Below, piece by piece: positions 23,161-36,200 of a stretch of DNA of 64,000 nucleotides. The DNA comes from Enoplolaimus lenunculus (taxonomy: Eukaryota > Nematoda > Enoplea > Enoplida > Thoracostomopsidae). The notes under the pieces were generated by a model. The model was given only the letters and a program-made list of their open reading frames with translations. It searched no databases and was not told the DNA's origin. Within the stretch, counting starts at the first letter, position 1. Every line of letters begins with the position of its first letter. The position numbers and the translations under genes are program-made. The stretch is from assembly GCA_030248215.1 (NCBI GenBank), contig JASANG010004040.1:62001-126000 (forward strand), in the 5' to 3' direction.

Positions 23161-26100
23161 TGAATGCAATTCGATTGATATTGGTGTAAAATAATTTCAG
23201 ATAAAGTTAGAACCGGTATCAGAAAACCTATTTTTACTCAAAATATCTTTTCAAATTGTTAACATGAACTACAAATTTGGGACTTCGTCGTTCGAGTTTG
23301 CTAATTGTATAATTAACATCCGAGTTTTGGTCGTGGATCACAAACGGTCCGTACCAGCGAGAACCGAATTTTGAAATTTTTGGAGGTGCTATTTTTAATA
23401 AAACATGGTCTCCTACCTTAAAATAGCGCGGTTTAGCGTGTGCATCGCTGGCTGGCTTTTTTATAAATTTTTTGTAGAGATTCAACTAAATTGTTTGTAT
23501 ATTCTGTCAAGTTTTCAAGTTGGTGTGTACTCGTCCACACAAATATCGGATGGCAATCTTGGTTTTCTGACATATAACATTTCAAACGGTGAAAATCCTG
23601 TCGATTTTTGTACTGAGGTTCTGTACGCAAATAGAGCATGGTCAAGAAACAAATCCCAGTTTCGACACGTCTGATTTGTGTAGGCTGACAACATTTGCAC
23701 TAACGTTTGATTAAACCTTTCTGTTAATCCATCAGTTTGTGGGTGGTACGGAGTCGTTTGCAATTTTTTGCAACTAAGTAGTTTTGTTACTTCTCTAACA
23801 ACCTGTGAAGTAAAATTTGTGCCCTGATCTGTTAAGAGTTGTTCAGGACAAGAATGAATTGAAGATAAGTGGAAAATTTTATCAGCAACTGTAGTTGCTT
23901 CGGTATTGGTAACCGGATATGCTTCACACCACTTGGTGAAATAATCGGTAAATACCAATATAAATCTTTTCTTCCGAACAGTTTGATGTAAAGGACCTAT
24001 TACATCGCATCCTACAAGTGCAAATGGTCTTGCAGCAATGTGTATTGGCATCATTGATGCTTTGCCGTGCTTAGGTTGGTATTTACGTGTTTGACATAAC
24101 CTACAGAAAAGACAGTGATTCTTAATATCAACAGACATCTTAGGCCAGTAATAACGTGGAGTCATTTTCAGCAACATTTTTTCATATCCTAGTTGTCCTG
24201 CAACCGGGGCATTATGATTTTCAAGTAGTACTAAGTTTCTTTGGGTAATGGGGACAACGTATCGTAAGTTATCTTGTTTTCCTTTGCAGAACAAAGAACC
24301 ATTGGAAATGAGGAAGTGTTTTAAGGGCACTTTTCCATGAAAGGCCAATTGCTTATTACCTGCTAAGTAATTCCTGACCTTAACACAGAACGGATCCCGA
24401 AGTTGTTCAGTATTGGTTAATTCTGAGTTAGGGATTGCTTCATTATGTTTGATTACAGAGCAGCATAGATTTCTACTTAAGCCGTCTGCATTTCGATTTC
24501 TCGATCCTTTTCGATATTCAATTGTGATGTCCTATTCCTGTAACTGCAAAGCCCAACGAGTGAGACGAAGCGAGTATCTTTCATTGACATTAGCCATTTC
24601 AAGGGGTTGTGATCGGTTTGAATTATAGATTTTCTGCCCAAAAGGTGATGTCGAAAATATGAAATTCCCCATTTTATCGCTAAAGCTTCCTTCTCTATTG
24701 TTGAATACTTATGTTCTGCAGCATTAAACTGTCTGCTGGCAAACGCCACTGGCCGTTCGGTTCCATTGATTGGCTGTGATAAAACACATCCAAGACCATG
24801 GATTGAAGCATCGGTTTGGAGTATAAATCGGAATTGAAAATTTGGTAACGATAATACGTTTGAACTTATTAACTTTTCTTTCAATTTCTGTAAGGCAGCT
24901 TCATGCTCATCAGACCAGCTGAATTTTTGTTTACAACTGGTAAGGCGATTTAAGCAGTAAGCAATGTCAGCAAAATTTGGAACAAATATCTACGATAATA
25001 GGAAGCAAGTCCGAGGAAACTTTTAAGTCCCGTGACGTCTTTAGGAGCCGGCATTTCAGCAATCGCTTTGATTTTCCCTGGGTCCGGTTTTACATCATCA
25101 GCGCTAAGTAAATGGCCAAGATAAGGAACTTCGAACAACCCAAAATGACATTTCTTGCCTTTCAACTTAAGATTTGCATCTAAAATTTTACTTAAAACAA
25201 GCTCGAGATTAGACTGATGTTTTTCAAAAGTATCGCCAAAAACAATGATATCGTCAAGATAGACTAAACACGATTCTCCCCGGATGCCGCGAAAAATGAG
25301 TTCCATAAATCGTTGAAACGTGGCAGGGGCGTTACAAAGACCAAACGGCATCACATTAAACTGAAACAAACCCTTATCTGTGGCAAATGCCGTCTTTTCC
25401 TTATCTTCTGATGCGACAGGAATTTGCCAATAACCGCTCACCAAATCTAAACTACTGAAATATTTTGCTCCTGACAACTTTTCCAGAGTGTCACCAATTC
25501 GTGGTATTGGATAGGTGTCTTTTTTTGTAACTGCGTTTACTTTACGAAAATCAATTAATATCGAATTGCACCGCACTTCGTTTTATGTAACACCACTGGC
25601 GAAGACCATGGACTAACGGATTGTTCAATAATTCCTTGATTCAAAATCTTGATTAGTTCTTTGGATTCAATCTCTTTAAACGCTTGGGGAACTCTGTACG
25701 GTTTTTGTTTAATGGGCTCGCTACCCTGTGTATTTATGTGATGCTGTACAAGCGTGGTGTAGCCAATATCATCATCGTTACTGGAAAACGCATTGGTGTA
25801 TTTTTGCGGCAGCTGACTAAGATCTTGTCGCTGAACATCAGTTAGTTGACTCTTACTCAAACCCACTCCATTCGGCAAATCCTGTTGCTTTACTTCAGCT
25901 TCCGTTAGTTCTAAATGAGAAACATTAGCAACATGCGCAGAAATTCCTATGTCAAACGATCCAAGGACACAATTTTTCGGTAATGTTATAGAATGGTTCG
26001 ACGAGTTAGTAAACATTATGGGTATTATTCCGTTTGTTTGTTTCACCACCGCTCGCACAATCGCATTTCTTAGATGAAACAAAGGTTCAAACAGTCACTC

Positions 26101-28229
26101 AGATTCAAAATCCATCGAAACGACCGTACCAGGTACTATGACCTTATGGCCGCCAGGAACAAACAACCTTTCTGTCAAAATAACGCTATTGGACATTGAT
26201 GTCGACATAGATTGCAATTCACACAACGAAATAGCCAAGCCTTTGGCAAACAATGTTTTGTTTGGAAAGTCAATATGAAACTCCTTTAAGAAATCCAAGT
26301 CGAGAACATAAGCAATTGGACAGTTGTCCATGACAACAAATTCATATTTAGCTGCACGGCGGTTTGCAAACGTTGTTTGATCAAAAACTTGCGACCCATA
26401 AACGAACACAATGAATCAGAACCAGTATTTGGTATAAAGTTAAATGAGTCATTGTTTTGAGAAAAGAAAATGGTTTCAAAAAGCTTATTGTTAACAATAC
26501 TAACAGTCGCACCAGAATCAACTAACATTTGTGAGCTATATTGTTTATGTGTCCACCAACGTACAACAGAGAAGATTTGGGTACATTTTCTCGGGGTTTA
26601 GGTTCTTCAATGGGTTTGATATGCTTCACGTCAGCTTCAGTACACCCCGCTACTGAAGCTGAATTAGGTTTCCCTGATTATTAGATGTGGTTGGCAATGG
26701 ATTAGTACGACATTCCTTAGCGTAATGTCCATACTTTTGACACTGAAAACATTGAACTCGAGCCTTGTTTTGTTTTGTTTTGTCCGTCTGTTTTTCTACA
26801 ATTTCTTTCAACTGCTGTGTGTTCTTTGAAATTGCAGTGGTTAATCTGGTAATGTTATCATTTACTTGTTGTATGCTGTGAGAAAGTTCTGTTCAAGGCT
26901 GGTTATGCGATGATGCAACTGTTGATGATCATTAAGAGAAACCATTTGTTTCTCTGGCATATAACTTTTTTGCATAGTGTGTAATTTTGCTATATTATCA
27001 GATAATTCGGTAATTTTGCATAGCAGAGTCTGTTCTACATTAGGGATTGTTAAGCCAGGCTGTGTGCAACTACAAGCAACTTGCTGAGGTAACTGAGATG
27101 TAGTAATTTGCATTTGAGGATGTATATTCGGTGTGGATGAATTCTCAATGTTACTAGCTTCTAATACCTGCCGGAGTCCCTCTTCTTGACGTGCTTTTAA
27201 TAATGCTGCTTCAAAAGTTTTTTCTAAACTAAGGTTCATAAGGGCGCGTCGGTAAATTGGAAGCGTATGATTTATGAAAAATATTCGTGCATAGTATTTA
27301 TGCATAGATTCATTCTGATCTGGACAGGCTTTTTTAATTGTTTCAAGTACCCAATGGGCGAATTCGTCAACTGTTTCATCTGTTTTCTGCATGCGATGTT
27401 GCATTTGATTCCAAAGCAAATCCGATTCCACTAGTAAGGAAAATTTCTTAACAAATTCATTTTAATCTGTTCAAAATTCAGATTCGGAGACAATTCCTGC
27501 CAAAAATTCAGAACTCTGGCTTCTAAAAAAGCAGGAAGTACGGAAATTTTCTTATTTTCGTCCCATCCATTAGCTTGCGCAATTGCAGAAAATGTTTGAA
27601 ACCATTTCAAAACATCCTCGTTCTGTCTACCTAAAAACGTACTTGGGGTTTCGGAAATTTTCTTATTTTTGTCACATCCATTAGCTTGCGCAATTGCAGA
27701 AAATGTTTGAAACCATTTCAAAACATCCTCGTTCTGTCTACCTAAAAACGTACTTGGGGTTTTCATAACCGGCTGGGGAAGCAAATTAGCGTTCAACGTA
27801 GACATATTGGTGTTAGTTGATGTTGAATTCAGATAGTTTTCTGGCAAAAACTCTTCAAAAACTTTGTTTAAATTTACCCTAGGGTTAAAACTTTTTGCCA
27901 ATGACTGAACAAAGTCTGATTGAACTGTTTTAGGTTTCAATGGCGTTGTATTCATTTACAAGTTAAATTTTCTCAGCGTCAATAGAACTCTCGAAGTGTT
28001 TATCACACTTACCATTTTGAAGCCAATTAAATAATATATCTTTATCAGAGCAATGAAGCGTCTATCAGTTTCAACGTGTTAAGAACCAAATCGTTCGTAA
28101 GTAAATTCAAGTGAAAAGCACTGGAATATACACGTATGAGAGCAGTGTTTTCAGCAAATTACGTAGTCCGCCAGCCAAATAGTAAATTAGTAGTTTGCAA
28201 CAAAACGATGCCTCGTCGTGGCCACCAAA

Positions 28230-28462
28230 TGTGATTGTTACATAAGCACCAGTTGTAAATTCACGCCCAAGTGTCCATTTTATTCGTTGTTAAGTTTTTA
28301 ATCGAAAAATTCAGGACGAATACAATCTCCTAACAGAATGAATAATAAAATCAAAACCAAAAATTACCAAAATTAAATAAAAAAATATATTCGTTTTATC
28401 GAATCCAAAAATACCAAATTAGTTTCACAAAATTATACAATTTATAGAATTATACCATCACA
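28230..28462 (-). repeat. Right LTR (5' LTR) of the gypsy fossil
   Basis: 233-bp partner of the left LTR; the primer-binding site lies immediately inside it at about 28210-28229. Confidence 0.9.
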
Positions 28463-28716
28463 CAACAAAACGAGTCCCATAGATGTTACGTTGATATCTA
28501 ATTAACGTTGTTAGTATGGTCAGTAGGTGCACCACAAGCGTATGTTATAATTTTAGTGCAAAATATACAGAAAATATTAAATTCCTGTCAAATAAGTTTT
28601 AGGTTTTAGCCTCAGACAGTGATTTATTAAAATAGCCAGTTTAAAAACACGGATTTTGTTAAATTATTTTGTTTTCGCAAAATCTTCACGATAGTTCAGC
28701 AAGTCATACTTTTACG

Positions 28717-29581
28717 GGCTCATGTTACTTTAAGGGGCGTCCAGGTTACTGGCGGGTCTATAAAGCAGGAAGTTTAATGGATTCTAGATTACATTTATTT
28801 GCTTAGGCTTAGGCTTAGGCTTAGGCTTAGGAACACAATCTTGCAACGCTTAGGCTTTTAGGCTTAGGTTTAGGAATACGCTTAATCTACTGTTATGCGG
28901 GGTTCACGTTATAACTGGGGCAGCCTGGAACACGTTTTGTCCCTATGACTATAGCTGGTAACATTTTGTCTGACCGTTTGTCCGCTATGAGATTCAAAAA
29001 ATTTGAATTGTCTGCTATCCTGATGTGACATCTACTGTTTGTACTGCAATATCATATGATATTCCAAATATTGTCTGCGAGAATCATATGATATGTTTGA
29101 AAATGTCTGCAAAGTTGTGGTAAACTAGCTTGATTGTACTGTATGTAGAATGTCATATGAACTAAAATTTCAAATTTGAATTATTTGTACTTAGGAATAT
29201 ATTTTGGGAAAAACTTAGCGAGAAACAGAACGGTAGAAGCTAATTCAACTTGCGAAATCATTTAATGCTGCATTATCCGACTTTTTACTGTTTTATTTAG
29301 CGTGCACAAATTCCATTGTCCTGTATAAATATCATATGATATTTAGTAGAATTTTAGAATATCATATGATATTCGCGTAAATGTCCCGCAGTATCATATG
29401 ACAAATGGTTATTTGTATATTTGTAAGCCAATGTCATTGACATTCACATTTGGTCTACATAACCGCTATTCGGATCACAGAATTTTATGTTGACGTCGAA
29501 TCAACATTGGACAAAACGTGTTCCAAGCTGCCCCAGTTATAACGTGAACGCCGCATTACACCCCTTACAATAACATTGGCC
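28717..29581 (-). mobile_element. TTAGGC-carrying MITE, family beta, interrupted by a Harbinger-type MITE
   Basis: Left part 28717-28895 (CATGTTACTTTAAGGGGCG, four clean TTAGGC units, ATCTACTGTTA). Right end 29556-29581 (TTACACCCCTTACAATAAC, ATTGGCC). The 660 bp between are a separate insertion. Confidence 0.75.
28896..29555. mobile_element. PIF/Harbinger-type MITE with 47-bp inverted repeats
   Basis: Inverted repeats 28896-28942 and 29509-29555 match at 45 of 47 positions (outer end TGCGG(G/C)GTTCACG). The flanking TTA on both sides fits the 3-bp TWA target of PIF/Harbinger elements. The interior has no ORF but six CATATG palindromes, three as the perfect AATATCATATGATATT or a close relative. 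Confidence 0.75.
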
Positions 29582-30256
29582 TTTTTACGTATTTTTTATT
29601 TTGAACATGTTGTCTTATGCTTTGATTCTGCCAAAATTTGTGGAATGAGAGTATACAAATAAAATGTTAAGATATTGAGCTTTACAAAGGATATGAAATC
29701 TCCTCGAAGTATACCCAGGGTGCAATGTTTTCGAAAGTACGAAATGGCAATGGACTCCTACTGCAACTGCAATAAATGTATTAATTTTGTAAATTTGCGA
29801 TGTTCTACGATTTTTGAATATGGATGGTTCCTGTGCATCAAGTGCACTTTTTGTCGTGAAACTTTGTGACAAAACCTGCAGTTGCAATTTATTGCACTAA
29901 ACAGTAATAAATGCACCAGGTTGAGAAATAGACTCATGTGTGTTGGTTTATATGAAGCTCTAAGGTTATTGGTTTAGTTTACCGATATTAATTTTAAAAG
30001 TGTATTTTGTTATTGAAAAATTGTTAGTTATTATTAGTAAACACTGAAATTGCTGCGTGCAAAGAAATTATTCCAACTGCCCAGGCTTGGTGTTCCTATT
30101 CGTTGCTAAAATATCCCACATCAAAATCAACAAAGTCAATCAGTTCCACGGTAGTTGGCATAAATAATATTATCCTTTCAGTTTTTCGAACTTTTTGAAA
30201 AAATATCCGGCAAGTTAAAATACCAGAGCCCAAGGCGGATGTTGATTTAATAAAAT

Positions 30257-33200
30257 TTAAGACGCAACATTTGTTGCAAAATAAATGACACAAAAGAAAA
30301 TAAACACAATTGGAAACGCAATTTTCGACGCCAAATCCAGCATTTTTGAACATTGAATGCATTTGTTCGAAATTTTCGGCAAAATTTTTTGCTTTATTTC
30401 AACGCTGGCCGGTTGCTCAGGTATCCCATTGATATCATGTCCTGGTTCAATTTGCGTCTGCTGTTCGCCGCGTGTCTCCTGACTCGTAGATTGGGTTTGA
30501 TCAGTAGTTAACCAAACAACGAATCCGTACTCGAGCAGGGCACCCAAAACCAACGAAACACATGCGCCGATCCATATATCGATAGCCATTGCATACCCTA
30601 CCTTCGGAATATCCATCTGTGAACATTGAAATAGCACAAGGAACAGCGGAACAACGCATAGTGCAATACGCATTATCGTTGCGTTCTGTTGAATCCAAAA
30701 ACTTGCCCAAGACACAATAACGAGACATATTGTTGGCAAGTAGAGTTGGAACAGAAAACGACCAAATGTACGCTTAAGTATAATGGCAGCACGAAGGCAA
30801 GAATATGTTCCTGAAATATTAGCTCAGTGAAAGCAGCAATAAATGTTAACAAGCGTACTATTCACTACTGCAACTTCGGTTGAATTGAAAGTTGACTCAC
30901 GCTCTCTCGAGCACGACACCGCAACCAGTAACCAAGTCGTCTGCAAGTGATGTAACGACCGTGTGTTTCATTCAATGTGCTGAGTAAATTCAACATTAGT
31001 TAGTTGAATTACATTTGACTCAACCCGAGTTACAACTTGACTCAATTCTGAGTTGAATCTTAACTCAGAATGTTTAGGGATTAAGTTGACATAGTCTTTG
31101 TTAACCCAACATTCAGAGTTGTATTATACTCAAGCTTAGTTAAATTTAACTCAACTGAATTAGCAAATTTGCATTCATGAACTAATGTGCATTTTTAACG
31201 CGATTTTATATGCAGCAATTTTTAAGCGTTAGAATAGCATGCAAAACTTTAGCAGTGGTTAGTTTTAACAGTCTCAACCGACATACGTGTGAGCTAACGG
31301 AATTAATATTCATTCTTCTTATAAAAATAAACTTGCTTGTGCATACGTGCCCCACAAGCTTGTTCTTGGTTAAGGCTCTGGCTCAGGCAAAGACCTACGA
31401 CTGTACGAAAACGTTTACTTAAGCCTTTACTTAATCTAAAGATCTTACTTTCTGGAGCAAAGTTTACAACAGCCAATGAGATGTAAACATGCATTGTTTT
31501 GGATTTGTTCCTCGAGAACGAAATGCTTACAGTACACAAATTTTGATTAAACAGATTGCTAAAATTCTGGTTTGGTTCATTTTCAAAGACATGAACAGAT
31601 TTAAAGCAGGGGTTGCCGAGGGCGCGCATTTACGCTACCCATTTCACTTTTGCGCTTCCACTATTGGGTTTGTATTGTCGCACGCTTCGCTTGCGACGCG
31701 TCACATATTTTTTACGAAAAACAGTAAGGTGCCTACTGTAGCGACCCGCGGTACTGCAACTATCCGTTGAATGTAACGTTTATTGTGTCAATAACTTGAG
31801 CGGTAATGCAAGGTTATACTTAGGAATGTACTTTCAAAATTCAAGCACGCTTTAACATTTCGAACTCAAATTATTTGGTCCTGGAGTCATTAATGATCTA
31901 CAATTAGGGGTAATCGACATTCATAGTCTCTAATTAGTGTTTAGGGACTCTATCCGTTTACGGACTCTTATTAGAAATACGGACTGCTATTGAGTTGGAC
32001 TCAAATTGGAGACCCCTTACCCCTCTCTTTATTCGGGTCACTACAGTGCGTTGCAAATTTTCATTTTTGAGCAGAAAGATAACGTCTTGCTTGTGACTCA
32101 CTTTGTTGTTCATTCGCGAGGGTTTTTTAGAAATGCCTGAATTCGCCAAGTCAATGACCCGTTTAAGGGTCATCATATCAAGAAATGAAATACTGAGCGT
32201 TGTTGGCCGTTAACCAAACTTCATGATGCGTTCGTTCAGTTTCAATTACTCATGCAAAAATGAATCAATTGTTCAGTTACGTAGAAAATCCGATTTAAAC
32301 TCAATTTATAGTGTAAGTTAAACCTAAAACTGCTTGCATAAATATTCGTGAAAGTTCAACTGCGTCCACGTGGGTTCCCTAAGCAGTGTTTTTTGTCCAC
32401 AAACGTAGAGTAAAATTAAAACATTTGAAAGTCAAACTTGTTTCGATCAGAATTCAATCTCAACTCAATATTCAGGCCGAGCATATTATGGTACATCCTA
32501 CATTTTCCTAATTTTAACTTCATACATTTCGAATGAACCAAAGGGTTTCATGCAATAAAATAGGAAAAGCTGCAAGACGCGCTGCGACGCGCGGTAGCTA
32601 TACCGCAACCCTAAACGTAAACGATAATTGAAACGTTCACCCACTGCCATTATCCGACAACTTTTTAATTTAACACAAAAAATGGTTCTAATGACTTTCC
32701 ACCAGAAACGATTTAGCACCGCTTAAAAGTCACGTAAGTTTCCCCACAGGTCCGTTTCTAATTCGCTGGCAGCGGGAGTTCCCAACTAAATCGTACCCAG
32801 CGCCCAGAAACATTCCTTTGGAACCTAAGATCGAACAGTTAATGAAGGTGATTCGTTCAAGACGACCGTCTATTTTAGGCCAGAGTGGATGATTTACTCA
32901 AAAGTGTGACTGGGTACATTTTGTGTACAAAGAATGCACACTGCGCTTGTTTTGTTTATGTCCAATCCACTTTTATTTAGTGCGGGTTGATACAATTTGT
33001 GCCAATGGACTATCGCGTCAGTTAACAATCTTCTGCAAGGTGGACACTATCCGCTCGTGATTTTGGCAACTCTAAGGTTTTTGTAGTGCAGAAGATCCAT
33101 TTGCAATCCCAGTGCTGAAACCTATTGCGAGCTAATGTAAAATTGAGTTTTGTCTAAATTTCACTTTATAGAATGTGTGAATTTGCGCAAAACTAAATTT

Positions 33201-36200
33201 TAACCTGAACTAAAACGTCCGCAATAAAACTGCTAAATTGTAAAAACTGCAAAGACCGTTTAACCCTCAACGGCCCGGCAAAATTTTCACCTTAATCAGC
33301 CCAACGGTCTACATATGTAGACAACACAACTAGCGTTAGTTTTGGCTTATCTCAGGGTGCTCTCCTCCTTTAACTGGCTTGAGACAGTCAGAACTAGTGT
33401 TCTGGCGGAGTTCCACCCGCTCCCCGTCCAGCCTCCCACTGCGGGCGCGTTGTCCAGTTAAGCACAGTCGTTGCACGTTATGGTGCGATTCATGTGGTCC
33501 TTGCACACTCGTTTTCCACATGACGAACAGCTCAATCTCGTAGATTTGCGACAACTTGTGATCTGACATTTGGTTGGTTTACCAGGTGTAGAAGGTTCGT
33601 TTCGCTTTTGAGGCAGCCCGTAAGCCATAAATGAATCCTTTGATTTTGCGTAAATTTTTTCACTACTGTAACGTTTGGTCATATTGTCTTGCGCTAGTTG
33701 TTCGGCTACTTTTTTCATGAAAACATTGCGTGACTTTTGATATCCGTTCAGTTTCATGACAATGAATGCGTTGTGCAACGGTACTTAGCAGGTTTCGCCG
33801 GCATGTACGCTCGCCCCGGTGCATATCCTCTATACCCGTAGAGCTGTTCATCTACTGTAAGTGATTCGGACGGTATATAATGAAGACGTAAGTTGGACTG
33901 AAATAGGTCCCAAACATCTCGTATAGCAGCCATTTTGTCACTTTTTTGACGCTCCCGGCGAGTCAGTTTGTTGTCGAATGTTACATTTTCCAGCAACTGT
34001 TTCATTCTGTTTTTTGACAGCGCGCAGCGGTAAAAGGGCCTGCTGTCGTTTTTGGTGAATAGTGAAGCCACTGGAGACATGTTATCGCGATCTGCACCAG
34101 CTCTGATTACCACCCCAAGCCAAGCTTTCAGCTCGCACATTGGTAGCGTTGAAAAATTGCGCGCCCGCAGTCGCCTACTAGTGAGTCGCTGAATTGTATG
34201 TAAAATGGGCTCGTTTATATAAAGATAAAATGCTTGTGACTCTGTTGTAGGGTTTACTGCAGTGCCTTCGCGAAAGCGAATTATATTTCTAGCTAACACA
34301 CGGACAGGCGGTGTTGTAGAATGCCACTCAACACCCGTCGCTGACAAAAACACATTACTTCCACTAGAAGTCTCGTCCATATCGCTCAACTCACTACTAG
34401 ATGCGTCCGATTGTTTTTGTAATTCACCATCACTATCTTGCTCATAAATAGCAGCCTCTTCACTACTGCATTGACCTAACTCAACTGATTCTGAGTCGTC
34501 ATTTGAACTATTGTCGTCCGGTTTGTCATCTTCTGTCTCTGAATCACTTGGTTCTAATACACGTCGTACGACCTCAGTCAAAGATAATTTATGCAAACCT
34601 GACATTTCCCTGACTTTACCTCACCATACAAAACCGTGTGTAAGAACAAAACGTTCCAATTCTTGTCAAAACTCAAACTATGATCAAATCAACATCTGTC
34701 TACATATGTAGACGGTCGGGTTATATAGGTATATGACTCACTGTACAGCAAACTTTTGTTCCCACAATGCTATAAGTTTTTTATACTACTATAACAGAAT
34801 AATTATCGATGGAAATTAAACAATAGATTCTTAACTATAGCACCTGCCGAACAATCAATTGTCGAACTGGTTATGTCTACATATGTAGACTGTCGGGCCA
34901 TTGAGGGTTAACAGGCAGAAGAGACGCTTTCAATGACACGGCAGTCACTTACCTGTATTTGTGCGGCTTGTACATTCGCTAGTTTGAACATCTCGAACTT
35001 GAAAATTAGGCAAATAAAGACCGGCTTTCAGTTGAACTGGAGAATTGTCTCTCCATTCGTACAAAATATCATCATTCGTGAACGCATCTGAAACAATACA
35101 AAACTGGTTTATTTGAACAAAAATACGTTTCCTCTACATACACTCTATTTCACTGATTTTGAAATTACCACATTTTGACATAAAGCATTCGGTGACAGAA
35201 AAAAATGGATAAAAGCCACATACAGCACTTAGAATTTTCTAAACGGTATATAATTTTCTAATTGATTTTTTGCCACAAAACATACACGCGTTCAGGTATC
35301 ACAATTTTACTCGACTCAATTGTCTGTCTGCTATTTGCAACTGTTACAATCGTTCTAAAATATCAGCAATTGCAAAATTTGTTGAAATAAACAGTAAATG
35401 AAAAAATGGCTTTTTGCTACAAACTTAATTTGCTCGGGTATATATTTCGAACAAATCTTGAAAACGTACAACTGGCAAAATCGATCAAACATTTATTTTC
35501 ATCAAACGGAAAATTGCGTAAATCCATTGGACACGATAGCGTCATTGATATTCTGAAAGAAAATATGCGAGGTAAGAACATATACAACTACTGGTATCAG
35601 GGTGTAACCGGATATCTGCTTCCGTATCCGTTTCCGGTAAAAATCGGTATCCGTTCGCGTTTCCGTTTCCGTTATAGAAATTACGGAAATTCTGAAATTC
35701 TTTAATATGTGTTTACGTCAAAATTAGTTCTAAATCACGTTTATATCTGGTAATTTTTCATTACAGATATGCTACAGTTGTTCGAAATGAAATAAACAAC
35801 ACAAAATTTATTCAAATTTCGATGCATCCGCTATTTTTTCTTTAAAATATCAGAAAGCCCGGTAAACATTTGCATGTCTCTATTGCGTTGGCAGAAAAAT
35901 AAATCATGAATGAAATGTTTTCCTCAATATTCGTTTTTCGTTTCCGTTTTTACTATCCGTTTACACCCTGACTGGTATAACTGAAACAAATATTTACAAC
36001 TAAGAAAAAATGAACTGTCCCATCGCTGAGCAACACCAGTGTTTCTGAAACATTCATTACCACAGGAAAACAATGAAAGTTTTCTGTCTTTGAAATACGG
36101 CGTCATTGGTTCGGGCCCGTTGCCAACGGGCGGGGCTGGCGGCACAGCTTCCTCCCTCTGCACAACCTTTCGGTTCCTCAAAAATAATTTCAACCATGCT

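Larger units (their letters stand above)
21890..28462 (-). mobile_element. Ty3/gypsy LTR retrotransposon fossil, broken
   Basis: A 6.6-kb element between subunits A and B, bounded by 234- and 233-bp LTRs that begin TG and end CA and are roughly 94-95% identical by eye, so it is moderately old. On the minus strand the parts run in the usual order. The primer-binding site is beside the right LTR (TGGTGGCCACGACGAGG). Gag spans about 27.95-26.86 kb, with a zinc-knuckle region near 26.7 kb and a short internal tandem duplication. Protease (DSGATVS), reverse transcriptase with YLDDIIVFG, RNase H (QTDASIHGLG) and integrase to about 23.23 kb follow. A purine-rich tract precedes the left LTR. Five-base flanks (CAAAA, CAACA) match at four positions. 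Coding capacity is broken in roughly five or more places. An extra region follows integrase (separate entry). Confidence 0.9.

Noticed and set aside
28800-28835. Telomere or chromosome end
   Set aside because: TTAGGC runs are short, degenerate, in both orientations and lie inside transposable elements.
31303-31770. Overlapping frames of about 100 codons on both strands
   Set aside because: No splice context, no recognised motif and strand-ambiguous; treated as chance.
36090-36200. Pro/Ala-rich minus-strand frame (VPPAPPVG)
   Set aside because: Translation of a GC-rich inverted word (CCCGTTGCCAACGGGCGG), likely an element end and not a gene.
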